A stretch of 64,000 bases of DNA, taken from assembly GCA_023014485.1 (NCBI GenBank), contig JAJOZX010000925.1, forward strand, positions 373,001 to 437,000, given 5' to 3'. This document shows, in pieces, positions 1 through 10,602 of the stretch. Every line of letters starts with the position of its first letter. The first letter of the stretch is position 1. This DNA comes from Bathynomus jamesi. Its lineage: Eukaryota; Arthropoda; Malacostraca; Isopoda; Cirolanidae. Under the pieces are notes generated by a model, which saw nothing but the letters and a program-made list of their open reading frames with translations, ran no database searches and was not told where the DNA came from. Position numbers and translations under genes: made by a program.

Positions 1-755
1 TTTGAACTAATAATGTTAAGTTGAACTAAGTCTTCACTGACACTATATCAGAACAGAACTTTTAAATAAATGAACTGACAAAAAAAATCTAAAATTGAAG
101 AATGATGCCAACTTCATTTATTTTTTATACATTGAACTAGTTATCAGCCACTTACAGCTTCTTGGGATTTTGTTGTACATGACTCAAGGTATTAATGTAA
201 AAAAATTGAATTTTTTAGGAGAAGGTATTTTTTTTTTATTCAAGGTCAAAGGTCAACTTTTGAAGGGATTTTTTTATTTTTCACAGTAGAGATATTTAAC
301 AAGAGACAATAAACAAGGGGCTACTAAAGAGCTTTAAAATGAGACCAAAATCAATGCTCTAGCTTTAATAGTTTTTAGTTACACCATTTTGAAAATAGTC
401 ATTTAACGCAAAAAAGGTCAAAATGTCACAACTTTGTGACCTTGTATCTCAGTAACCAAAGGTCAGTCAGCTCTAATAATTTGGGAATTTAAGTTTGGCA
501 TGTATATCTGCTATTGTGCCAAGTATGAGCAAAATTGAAAGGGGTGAGTGCAAAAAGTGCCATTTTGTGGCTGAGTTGACATGGAATGACCCCTCTAGTG
601 TTTTCTCCTACACTCTCCAACACTCCAGCCTTCTCGTGTCACCCCTCGCATCACCCTTTGTCTCAGTCCCGCTACTGCATTAAGTTCAGTGAAGTTGTGT
701 TGGATTGTTTTTGTCATATTTTGCTGTTGTTTTGCTATTACCCTTAGACAGCAGT
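1..755. other. AT-rich stretch without a recognisable gene
   Basis: No ORF here has composition or motifs of a real protein; those present are about 60 codons and low in complexity. The stretch runs directly into a pogo-type transposase start at 756, so part of it is probably the 5' region of that old transposon, but I see no terminal repeat that would set its boundary. Confidence 0.4.
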
Positions 756-1247
756 ATGGCAACAAAACATAAAGCATCTGCAAGTGATAGTGAAGAGAAG
801 AAAAGTCATAAGGTTATGACATTAGCCAAAAAAATAAAGATTCTAGATAAGTTGCATGGTGGTATAAGTACCGTATAACATCACTTGGCTGCGAGTAATG
901 TTGTAAAATTCTCGGGAATAATCTTTAAGAGAATATTCTCAAGAATTTTCTTGAGAATATTCTCTGAACTGAGAATTTTTGAGAATTTTCTTTTTTAGAA
1001 TATCCAAGGGGTTTTTCAACTATTCCAATACAACTTAACTTTAGTTCCTGTCAGAAGTGAATGATAGGATGAGTGAAGAAATAAATAAACTAATGCAAAA
1101 AATTTATTGAATCATTGTATAAAGACTGTTTCAATTCAAAGTACAGTATTTACCAGGGATGGCAGTGATTAAATCAAAATGATTTAATCACCTGATTAAA
1201 TCAATTTATTTTTTTATGAACAATTTTTTTTTTTTTTTTTTTTTTTT

Positions 1248-1660
1248 CAAAATTATATAGAAATTAATAAAATATATCAGACAAAACACTTTAGAAACAA
1301 ATAAAAATATCCCTTGTAATAATTAAGTGTTCAATTTCAGTTTTTCAGTATAATAGCTTTTTTATGAAAAAATCATGATTTTTTATTTCATTTTTTTTCA
1401 AAATTATATAGAAATTAATAAAATATATCTCACAAGACACTTTGAAAATAAAAAAATACCCCTTGTAAATGTGTGTTCAATTTCAGTTTTCCAGTATCAT
1501 AGTTTTTTTTATGAAAAAATCATGATTTTTTTTTAATTATTTGATTTTTTCAAAATTATATATAGAAATTAATAAAATATATCAAACAGAACAGTTTAGA
1601 AAAAAAAAATATCCCTTGTAATGAAGTATTCAATTTCAGTTTTAATTTCAGTGTTATAAC
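1248..1660. repeat. about 151-bp tandem repeat, three copies
   Basis: The phrase CAAAATTATATAGAAATTAA recurs at 1248, 1399 and 1551 (the third copy with a small TA insertion), giving a period of 151-152 bp. Each unit also carries a CCCTTGTAA block, TTCAATTTCAG and ATGAAAAAATCATGATT. Copies differ by scattered changes, so the array is not recent. Confidence 0.75.
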
Positions 1661-1891
1661 TAAATATTATGTAAATGTTAGTGACAGTGAATTTCTGAGA
1701 GTGGTGCACATAATAAAATGCATACCGTATTATCCAAAAAGGCAAAAAAAGAAATACTTCAAAAAGAACTACCTACCAAAAAAACTCAAGACAATTATCA
1801 CAATCACAATTCACAAGGAAATCACATGTAGATACTTGCTCTTGCTATACACAACCACAACTAACCAAGGAAACAATTTGCCATCCTTGGA

Positions 1892-2405
1892 TCAATCCCA
1901 GAATAGGCACCTGAAATCATTTTTAGGTGCTTAATCTGGGATTGAGGCAAAACACAGGGTGCTTAATCTGGGATTGAGGAGAAAAAAATATAAACAGTTT
2001 TTAGAGATGTAATTTCATTGTTTTTATCAATATTTGAAAAAATCAACTCTAACCTAACCTAACCTAATCTTTTGCTATATCTTCTGCTTTTTTGGTTAGT
2101 TTTGCTATTCTTACCAGTTTGATTTTTACCTGATTTTCACATTTAATATTTTTTTAATAATATTATTCGATTTCTATTTCAGAAATAATTATAATATCTA
2201 AAATTTTTCTTTATTCATTAAACCATTTTAAACCTTTTATAACTTTGCCTTTATTACATTTGTAATAAACTTTGTATAAACAATAAATTTTGTAATCATC
2301 AGGTTTTTTATTTAATTCCTTGCAAGGTGCCTATTCTGGGATTGAGGTTGAACGCAGGTGCTTCATCTGGGATTGAGGTACATCAGGTGCCTATTCTGGG
2401 ATTGA
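1892..2405. mobile_element. small inverted-repeat element with CAATCCCAGA ends
   Basis: The left end reads TCAATCCCAGAATAGGCACC and the right end is its inverse, TGCCTATTCTGGGATTGA. Several internal direct copies of CTGGGATTGAGG with AGGTGC lie next to both ends. No coding capacity is visible. It is nested in the 896-2638 element. Superfamily unknown; no clear TSD was found. Confidence 0.5.
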
Positions 2406-2984
2406 CCCCCATCCTTTATATACTATTTTCTCCCAATTCTGGAGTATTCTAGAATGTTCTGGAGTCGTCTAGAATATTCTCACACATTCTAGAAAGTTCC
2501 ATAAGGTTCTGAAATATTCTAGAATTCTCTAAAAAGCTGCAAAACAATCTAAAAATGTTTTAAAACTAAGGAAAAAGAAAATTCTCAAATATTCTCAGCA
2601 AATAATATTTTGGAGAATATTCTCACCTCACATCACTAGCTGCGAGTATCACATGAATGAGTCTACCATACACACCATCCAAAAGAGTGAAGAAAAGATA
2701 CATGCTATTTTCATTTAATATATTTTTATTTATCATATGTAAATATCATTATGTTTATGATTTTATTATGTTCTTATTTCATATACAATATAGGTTGGGA
2801 AATTCATTTATGTATGAATAAAAAATCTACATATCTAAGTATTAATGGGAGACTTTATGCAGCCACATTCACATATTCCCATTTATCCCATAAGGTACCG
2901 TATTAAGTTTGTCCAATACAGATTTAACTAATGCACCATTCTCAAAGAACCTACACCCGCATTGGATGAGGGTTTACTATATAC

Positions 2985-4012
2985 ATACCGGGTATATATG
3001 ATACACACAGACCGTGCATGGAACAAGGAACTCTTCCAGGAAAATTAAATCCACTATAGTCCGAATAAGTAATGGTAAATGACAAATACTAATTTTTTTC
3101 TTTTTCATGATGCTAGCCCGATGTGGGCAATGGGTCACTCGCAAAGAGGTCCCAAAAATATAGCTTCCCTCACCAGCCATCTGCAAAGCAGATAGGATCC
3201 AGCTTTGGGACAGGATCTAGGGTTTAGAGCAGCCTAGCCTAGCCCAGCTACATTTAGAACCTCAACATAAGCAAAAGACTTGCTGCCTTCACGTCAGATT
3301 GAATACATCAAAGAAAAAGGGGTAACTATTATATTTTTAGCCAAAAACCAAAACTTAAACCTCAACTGGCAGAATTCAGCATCCACTTTTCAAGGCACAT
3401 AAGATGTCCGTTTCATGATGGGAATGAACTCAGAATGGTTCCCTGAGGTTTTTCATGATACACACAGACCATGCATATAATAGTTACCCCTTTTTCTTTG
3501 ATGTATTCAATCTGACATGAAGGCAGCGAGTCTTTTGCTTATATTGAGGTTCTGAATGTAGCTGGGCTAGGCTGCTTTAAACCCTAGATCCTGTCCCAAA
3601 GCTGGACAGGGAAGCTATATTTTTGGGACCTCTTTGCGAGTGACCCATTCTCCACATCGGGCTAGCATCATGAAAAAGAAAAAACTATAGTATTTATCAT
3701 TTACCATTACTTATTCGGACTATATATAGTGGATTTAATTTTCCTAGAAGAGTTCCTTGTTCCATGCACGATCTGTGTGTATCATAAAAAACCTCAGGGA
3801 ACCATTCTGAGTTCATTCCCATCATGAAACAGACATGTTATGCGCCTTGAAAAGTGGACGCTCAATTCTGCCAGTTGAGGTTTAAGTTTTCGTCTTTGGC
3901 TAAAAATATAATAGAACTTTACCCCTTTTTCTTTGACATATTCAATCTGACATGAAGGCAGCGAGTCTTTTGCTTATATTGAGGTTCTAAATGTAGCTGG
4001 GCTAGGCTGCCC
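2985..4012. repeat. large imperfect palindrome, about 490-bp arms
   Basis: The sequence from about 2985 to 3475 returns in inverted orientation from about 3478 to 4012. Shared landmarks are CACAGACCGTGCATGGAACA, the GTAATGGTAAATGA block, GGGCAATGGGTCACTCGCAA, CCCTAGATCCTGTCCC and GAAAAAGGGGTAA. The same family recurs at 62505-63415. No ORF beyond short shadows is present. It could be a foldback transposon or an inverted duplication of a non-coding part of another element. Confidence 0.75.
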
Positions 4013-4013
4013 G

Positions 4014-4432
4014 AATTCAACACAAAATCAAATGGATTGTTTACAACCAATTTTATAGTTAATGCCTGAATGATATACAGGTCACAAAAAATATACAAAA
4101 AATATATATAAAAAGAAATTGAAAAATAAAAATTGTAAGAGGAGCATACAAATTTATAAGGGAAAACTGCCCAAGTTTTAGCACTCTGCCCTTCTTGTCT
4201 AAATCCGTTCTGAACGAATTCAACACAAGATCAAATGGATTGTTTACAACCAATTTTATAGATAATGCCTGAATGATATAGAGGTCAAAAAAAAAAAATA
4301 TATATATATACGGTATATATAAAACCAAATTGAAAAATAAAAATTGTAAGAGAAGCATACAAATTCGTAAGGAAACACTACCAAAGTTTTAGCACTCCAC
4401 CCTTCTTGTCTAAATCTGTTCTGAACGAATTC
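4014..4432. repeat. about 200-bp tandem pair, with a further inverted copy at 4800-5000
   Basis: A unit starting CGAATTCAACACAA occurs at 4014 and again at about 4215. Each copy contains TGGATTGTTTACAACCAATT, AATGCCTGAATGATAT and CTTGTCTAAATC. An inverted copy lies around 4840-4985 (AACAATCCATTTGATCTTGTG). These blocks abut Penelope-like coding remnants on both strands and probably are that element's terminal or untranslated parts. Confidence 0.6.
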
Positions 4433-4617
4433 AAAACAACAGGATTGAGTTGAAAAAGACCTTTGCTCATGTTAAAGTTATTTGTAAGTTGGATAATAGC
4501 AGACTCAAGAATATTTCTATTAACAATGTTGCTAGAGTGAAACAAAACTGAAGCATTATTCCAATCAATACAGTGGGATAACTCTGACAATGACAAAGTG
4601 AGTGTGTTATTATTCAC
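4390..4617 (-). pseudogene. Penelope-like element, GIY-YIG endonuclease C-terminal fragment
   Basis: The reverse strand encodes about 75 residues including SHCIDWNNASVLFHS, RNILESAIIQLTNNFNMS and GLFQLNPVVL. In Penelope-like elements (PLEs) the stretch H-x-I-x-W followed by R-N-x-x-E-S-x-x-I lies at the C-terminal end of the GIY-YIG nuclease. The GIY-YIG motif itself is not present, so this is only the tail. It is followed on the opposite strand by a reverse-transcriptase piece, meaning the element has been rearranged. Confidence 0.65.
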
Positions 4618-4619
4618 AC

Positions 4620-4812
4620 GATAGAAGGTTTGTTTGCATCAAAGACTGTAAATTCACTTTCAATAGCGAGTATTATCAACAGGTTTTTGGGATGGCCATG
4701 GGCAACCCCTTGTTGCCCCTCCTCTCCAATATTTATATGGAGTTTTTCTAAATTACTTACATTCCAAGAATCCTGGGGATTGGCATCCCATGGTTGCAGT
4801 ACATCGACAATT
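4620..4812 (+). pseudogene. Penelope-like reverse-transcriptase fragment
   Basis: In one forward frame this segment reads FGMAMGNPLLPLLSNIYMEFF, interrupted by a frame difference, followed by a WLQYIDN-like stretch. M-G-x-P-L-S-P-x-L-(A/S)-N-x-(Y/F)-M-E followed by (Y/R)-(Y/V)-(V/I)-D-D is the PLE reverse-transcriptase core. Here the second catalytic aspartate is replaced (YIDN) and stops interrupt the frame. It is inverted relative to the GIY-YIG fragment next to it. Confidence 0.6.
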
Positions 4813-5247
4813 TATTTTTATATATATTTTTATATATATTTTTTTATATTTTTTGTGACCTCTATATCATTCAGGCATTAACTATAAAATTGGTTGTAAA
4901 CAATCCATTTGATCTTGTGTTGAATTTGGGCAGTGCTAAAATTGGGTTTTCCTTGCAAATTTGTATGCTCCTCCCACAACTTTTATTTCTATATTTATTA
5001 TATATATATATATTTTTTTTGTAACCTTTATATAGTCTTGAACTCTTTATTTACTTCAGTGTTCCTGAGGATCAGGGCCGGATTAAGACCTTTAGAGGCC
5101 CTAAGCACTTAAAAGATTTTGGTGCCCCATATATATGTAATTCAAAATATAAACAAAAATAAACCATAAAATAAAATTTTATTTTTTGAAATGAAACAAA
5201 ACTTACAGTAAGATGGAAAATAATGTTTATTTTTGTATACTTCCACT

Positions 5248-7868
5248 TCATTTATATTTGAAAAGTTTTCTCCTACTTTTTTTAATTGCAAAGTCTTTGA
5301 TCAGATCCTCAAAACTAATCTTACGTAACACATCTGCTTCTATACTTAGTAGAGATAAGGCATCCAGCCTGCCTTGTTGCATAGTTGTTCTGTTGGTATT
5401 TTTAATATACTTCAACTGAGAAAATGAACGCTCAGCTGAGCAATTTGTGACCATTAATGTTAAAAATATACGAAAGGCAATTTCTACATTTGGGAAGGCA
5501 CACTCAATATTGTCTTCTACAATTATTTTATAAAGTTCAGCATGACTGAATCTTGTTTTTACATTTTTTTTTGCACTGAACTTATGGCACACATATGAGT
5601 GAAACTGCTGAAGCTCAGCAGAGAAATTAGTGTTCAAGTCCTCTGGGTAAGCATCAATCATCTTTTTACAACCCTGAGAATACCTTTCAATTTCAGTAGA
5701 TGATGAAGTGGTGACATTATGTGGCACATCACTTAGAAAAGAAAATCTCTCTGCTATTTCTTTGTATATCTCTCCTCTTCTTCTCATCTCAGTTTCAAGT
5801 TTGTCAACAATTGTGTAAAAGGTGGTGATAAGAAATTTATCTCTGGCATTCAGATATACTTCTGGTGCATCTCCGTCATTGGGTACCTTCTTTCTGATAC
5901 GTTTGCGAGTTTGAGCTGCCTTGTAATCAACATCTGGTAGCATTTCCTTTGTAGCTGCTTCATATCTTTCAAATTCATCTCGTGAAGTGCACAGTTGGTC
6001 AGCTAATGATCCATACAGATCTGCACATGTTTTTAAGTTCACATCCTTATTCTGTAGAACTTTGCTTACTCTATGAAAATTTTGCAAAATCTCATCCCAA
6101 AAATTCAACATAAAAACGAATTCTAGCTCTTGCATCTTATTTGCAATATTATTTGCTTCTCTTCTAGTGTCTCCCTTTTGTGACTGGTCTTCAGCTATAC
6201 ATTCTAACGCTTCTAAAATTTTAAGGAAAGATTTCAAAATTGCTGCTGTTGCCATAGCATGTGCCTCCCATCTGGTATCAGAGAGGGATTTTAAGACACT
6301 TTCATTTCCAATACAACCTTTAAGAATTTCCCACCTGCTGGTTGAGGCTAAAAAAAAGGTATAGAGCAACTGCACTGTAGAGAAGAAATTAACCGCCTCT
6401 TGACAGCAGTCAACAGCACTTCGGCCTACCAGATTTAGTGAATGGGCTGCACAGGGCACATATATAGCAAACTTGTTTGTTTCTAAAATTTTTTGCTGCA
6501 TCCCCTTATAACGCCCAGACATGTTGGCAGCGTTGTCGTAAGATTGACCCCTACATTTTGAAAAGTTTAGCTTACAAACTTCACGTAAGTACTGCAACAC
6601 CTGATTTGCCATTTCCTCACCAGTATGGCTTTTCATTTTCAGAAAGGTTAAAAAGCGTTCAATAGGCTGTCCATCTTTTAAGTACCTAAGTACAACACTT
6701 AACTGATCGATATGTGATAGATCTGGTGTTGAATCAACTGACAAACTAAAATAACCAGAAGATTTTACTTCGTCAACAATGAGTGCGTGGACCTTTTGAG
6801 CCATTAGTTGAATGAGTTCCTCACAGGTGGTTTTGGACAGGTAAGAAGGATTTCCTTTGCCAGAATTTCCATATTTCAAAATGTGACCTGCTAAAAATGG
6901 ATCAAACCGGCTTATGAGCTCAAGCAGCCCTAAAAAATTCCCATTCTGCAATGATCCAAATCTTTCTTCTGTTCCTCGAAAAGACAAGCCACGTTCAGCT
7001 AACGTACAAATAACAGCTATGACACGCCTCAAGACATGTTCCCAGTAATCACACTCTTCCTGAATTTGTTTTTCCAACTGTTGTCCCAACCCCGCACCTT
7101 GTCTGCGAGTTAAGTATGTTAGCATAGAGTCTCGGTGAGTAGTGCTTTTTTCATGATGATCAATTACAATAGTATTTCGCCAGTCACTGAACCCTTCTCT
7201 TATAACAAAATGTGAGACATTTTTAGGAGCAAACAGTTTACAAACATAACAGTAAACTGATCCTGTTGATGGTGAATACAATAACCACTCTCTCTTGTAT
7301 TTCTCACCATTGGCTTTTGTCCCAACGAAAAGTTTTTGTGAACAGTATCTTGCTGGTTTGCCACTACTGAAATGCCGGTAAGACTTGTCAAATGGCCCAT
7401 TGTGGTGTTGACAGTCACTGGGTCCACAAGCAATCCAATAAGCCACATCATCAGCAGAGAAATCAAGCCACAACCCTGGATCTTTTGCTATATTTACTTC
7501 ATCTTCTGCAGACTGATTCATTTCACCACCATCACCATGGTCCACTAAACTTTCATTTTCAGCAATTATTTCAACCCCAGAATGTCTTGTAAAGCAACTT
7601 GAATCAACATTTGCAGTAGAGGTATCAAGAGAATTTACAGGCAAAGTGAGATCAGTAGTGAGACATGTGGTAGATGAACCTGCTTGTGACACCTCGTGAT
7701 TCCAACGTCATCATATTTTGATTTTGAAGTGATCAAAGTGGTATTTGTGTCCACTTCTGATGACGGAGATTGGTTTTGATTCAGAATCGGTATATCATGT
7801 TGACGTTGTGGTCGTGGAACTTGTGTGAAGAAATCAGTCAGCTTTGCAGTCTTGGACTCTAAATCCAA
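5248..7868 (-). CDS. hAT transposase (TTF zinc finger, DUF4371, hAT dimerisation domain)
   Basis: The main frame (5248-7692) has 814 residues. Visible domains in order: a TTF-type zinc finger with GPSDCQ near residue 90 and CYVCKLF near 150; the split RNase H-like catalytic core with SVDSTPD near 319, YDNAANM near 386, CAAHSLNL near 415 and DTRW near 473; and a C-terminal dimerisation region with TNCSAERSFS near 753. These are the hAT catalytic D, D and E and the conserved C-x-x-H and R-W. A further N-terminal segment at 7690-7868, with MDLESKTAKLTDFFTQ, is in another frame, so a one-base shift near 7700 or a splice separates them. The core is otherwise open, so this is a young copy that may have been recently active. 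Its role is cut-and-paste transposition via the CAGGGCCGG ends. Confidence 0.9.
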
Positions 7869-9144
7869 AGTCTTCTCTGTTTCTCTTTTGATAGTTTTCG
7901 CTTTTGTGCACCACTTAACTGAACACGTTTCATCTTGGTTCTTGGGGTCTGTAAAATACAGAAATAAAGAGATATTTTATTTGTATATTATGTGGCAATC
8001 AACACAGTTACACATATCACAATCTTGGCTTTGTTCTTTTATTCTCAGAAAGACAAAATGGGAACCGTACACAACCAAAGTGGCAATTTAAATATAAGTG
8101 GCAATTAAATATAACTCAACCGAAATATCAACTCGAAATGTTGAATACAAATCAAATCGAAAGAAGGAACCAAAAGAAGGAACCGAAAGAAGGAACCGAA
8201 ACCTATAAAATAAAAATACTTAACATTAGAATTAATAATACGCAATCTATAAAAATATCAATATTAACATTTCACTATTAACGAGCCACATTTTATATTT
8301 ACATTTATTTATTTATTTAAAACACAATATTTAATTATAGGAAATATGAACATTTGCTTAGGGCCTAAATTGTCCTAACTACGTTTGATGTTATATATAC
8401 ATTACAAATTATTCACTCTGGTTATTACAATCTAAATTCTTTTATACTGTTATGACAATAGATAAATAAATTATAAAATAAAGATACGTGTATGATAAAA
8501 TATTGTTATATATACAAATAAAGTACACTTCATAGACTTACCCTAGAGAAGAAGAGAGAGCAACAGATAAACTTCTTCAACGCTAATTAACTTAGGTCAG
8601 TATATCTTATTATTATAATGGCCGTGATAAACATCACTTGATACAACAGCAATATAGAGAGTTTATAGTTTCTTTTATTTTAATATTAATTTATATTACA
8701 ATTCTATAAACCTAAATCTTTCTGTAAAACAATACCAAATGATTATGTAAAATATATATTTAATATTATATGCACAAATCACACGTTCAGAATAACTTCC
8801 TATAGCACACGAAAATATTTAATCTATATGTATTTTTAATATGGCGCTCAAAGATTTGATATAAACAAAATAATAACGCAAAGCGTAAAGTGTGTGATTA
8901 CAACGAAATATATTTATTCTCTCAAAAGGGTTGTTGTTCACTACAAATTCAAACAATGAAAAAAAATAAATACTATATATGAATATATATAATTCAGTTT
9001 TCAACAGCTTATAGGCTATAAGCCGCGATTATAATAGTATAATAAATCCATGGTAAATCCGACAATGGAAAATTTCTGTGGTGCCCCCCTTCCCTTGATG
9101 CCCTAAGCACGGGCTTATTTTGCTTAATGGTTAATCCGGCCCTG
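7869..9144. other. 5' non-coding part of the hAT element
   Basis: This AT-rich stretch lies between the transposase N-terminus and the right inverted repeat. A motif at about 8158-8203, GAAGGAACCGAAA-like, is repeated three times and could be a subterminal transposase-binding cluster. No other coding potential is visible. Confidence 0.5.
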
Positions 9145-9152
9145 CTGAGGAT

Positions 9153-9786
9153 GTCATTAGATGAACGTGCTTGAGCATCATTCTGTTTTTCCTTTCTTTC
9201 GTGGTTTTATATTATATATGGGATTTCACAATTAAACACATGAAATGAATGAATGATGTAAACCCACAAGGAAAAGAAAAAAGATTCCAAGGCCTTTCAT
9301 GTATTCAGAAATACACCTTATCAGGGAAATTTATTGCAAGCCTACTAATAATAACTCTTATGTGCATTTTTATTCTGACCATCATCCCTTGATTAAATCT
9401 TCTATTTTCTCTGCTATGTTTCCTAGAGCATTGAGAATTGTTAGTCCTGAATTTTTAGATTTGGAGTTATGCAATATCATGAATATTGGTACTAAATTAT
9501 GTTATCCTATTTCATTTTTAGATAATTGCCTAAGGAAAGCCAAGAATAGCTACTATAATAATGTAACTGTAAAGGAATTTGACCACAAAAATATCCTTAG
9601 CCTACCTTATTATGTTAATTTTCAATACTGTACCGTATCTTCCCACTTTACTTAAAGTTAAAGCAATTGGCATCAATGTAGTCTTTAAGTATAATAATAC
9701 TGTTAAATCATGCCTAATAAAGAATAGCCTGGATAATGTGGTTGGGTGTGTGTATTCGATCGGATGTACAAAATGTAACTGTGTGT

Positions 9787-9829
<43 letters not shown>

Positions 9830-10200
9830 GCCAAATGGGTAAAATGTTAGCTATTGGAGTAAAAGACAAATGTGTGTGTGTAGAACAGCAAATAATTCTA
9901 ACGCATTGTTTAACTATATGTATGGATGTAATCATAGCATCAAGTGGGATAGTTCTAAAGCACTCATTAAAAACACACATAATTGAAAGAAATGTGCATT
10001 CATCCATTTTAAAAATAATTTCAATAACAGTGCAGGAATGTATAAAACTGACAATATCCTGTTTAAATTCCTTCTGCCTCTCAAGTCTTGTTAATTATGT
10101 GCTAATCATTTTGTTTCCACCCTGCTGTATATATATTTTAGGCTTCTTACTTGCTCCCTTCATTTCCTGATGAGGTGTACTTCTGAATACATGAAAGACC
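9153..10200 (+). pseudogene. decayed Penelope-like element, RT C-terminus and GIY-YIG region
   Basis: Frames from 9299 encode CKPTNNNSYVHFYSDHH, PRALRIVSPEFLDLEL, KLCYPISFLDNCLRKAK and, after a shift near 9620, IGINVVFKYNNTVKSCLIKN then VGCVYSIGCTKC. This order is the C-terminal end of PLE reverse transcriptase leading into the linker and GIY-YIG nuclease. A (GT)n tract at 9780-9829 has invaded the nuclease region; afterwards GQMGKMLAI and IIERN- and TVQECIK-like remnants continue in shifted frames to about 10070. At least three frame changes make it dead. It continues the Penelope-like terminal sequence interrupted by the hAT at 5073-9144. Confidence 0.75.
9780..9829. repeat. (GT)n microsatellite
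   Basis: About 25 nearly pure GT units, located within the decayed Penelope-like nuclease region. Short GTGTGTGTG remnants also occur near 9871. Confidence 0.95.
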
Positions 10201-10205
10201 TTGGA
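10167..10205 (+). ncRNA. candidate hammerhead-ribozyme-like core at a Penelope-like terminus
   Basis: The sequence contains CTGATGA, then GTGTA and TACAT arms that can pair (one G.U) around a short loop, then GAAA. This is the order box I, stem II, box II of a hammerhead ribozyme, a motif known from Penelope-like terminal repeats. A CC-TT-GG hairpin follows and could be a minimal stem III. I cannot establish stem I or the cleavage site. A mirrored copy (CTGATAA on the reverse strand) lies at about 9287-9337, at the other end of the same remnant. Confidence 0.4.
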
Positions 10206-10240
10206 ATCTTTTTTCTTGTGGTTTACATCATATATATATA

Positions 10241-10560
10241 CAGTAGACTCGCAACTTATGCAGATTTTTCTTACACAGTTTCAACTATACGCGGGTTATA
10301 ATTTTACAATTTCGGTGCTTTAAGGCAGCATACACACGTCTCACCTTCGTAATGCCATGGAGGATGGTACTACCAAGAGTGTTATGACATGCTGGAAGGA
10401 ATTCAACATTGCCAATTGCATCACTTTTGTGTTATAGGTGTTATACATATAAGAGTGTTACAATATATAGGTAGTGATTTAAGGGCGATTTAGGGGATTT
10501 TTTTTGGTTTCTGACTTTATGGGTTTTTTGGCCTTATGCGGGTTCCCAAGAATGTAACCA

Positions 10561-10564
<4 letters not shown>
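10241..10564 (+). mobile_element. truncated Tigger-like MITE with a small coding remnant
   Basis: It begins CAGTAGACTCGCAACTTATG immediately after a TA tract, a start typical of one Tigger-type group. An internal stretch around 10345-10440 can be read as SVMTCWKEFNIANCITF, resembling the conserved W-x-x-F-N-I block of Tigger transposases. The right end contains TTATGCGGGTTCC but no full matching inverted repeat, so the right terminus seems truncated. Confidence 0.5.

Positions 10565-10602
<38 letters not shown>

Larger units (their letters stand above)
896..2638. mobile_element. non-autonomous hAT-like element, TAGTGATG-type ends
   Basis: Perfect 8-bp direct repeats GCTGCGAG flank this 1743-bp segment (888-895 and 2639-2646). 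Its ends are imperfect inverted repeats: the left begins TAATGTTGTAAAA and the right, reversed, begins TAGTGATGTGAGG. Subterminal GAGAATATTCTC-like palindromes occur at both ends. An 8-bp TSD with TAGTGATG-type ends fits the hAT superfamily. There is no transposase ORF; the interior holds a tandem repeat and a smaller inverted-repeat element. It inserted into a pogo-type transposase remnant. Two other elements in the window have TAGTGATG ends. Confidence 0.75.
756..2720 (+). pseudogene. pogo/Tigger-type transposase N-terminus, split by an insertion
   Basis: An ATG at 756 opens a basic N-terminus followed by a stretch reading KVMTLAKKIKILDKL, which resembles the CENP-B/psq-type helix-turn-helix of Tigger transposases. 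The pattern resumes at 2647 with MNESTIHTIQKSEEKI, matching the recognition-helix region of the same domain. Between them lies the insertion at 896-2638, flanked by GCTGCGAG on both sides. Even after removing the insertion the frame is broken: there is a TAA near 880 and a frame change around the junction. Only the DNA-binding end remains and no DDE domain follows, so this is a dead fragment. The family call rests on the motif order over about 65 residues. Confidence 0.6.
5073..9144 (-). mobile_element. complete hAT transposon, zinc-finger MYM1-like (DUF4371) type
   Basis: The element is 4072 bp. Its ends are inverted repeats CAGGGCCGGATTAAG and, at the right, TTAATCCGGCCCTG, with further subterminal similarity (GCCCTAAGCAC on the left, its inverse on the right). 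Identical 8-bp duplications CTGAGGAT flank it at 5065-5072 and 9145-9152. The interior holds one long reverse-strand transposase frame. It landed in the terminal repeat of a Penelope-like element, and removing it plus one TSD restores the repeat CTGAGGATGTCATTAGA also seen near 38300. Confidence 0.93.
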
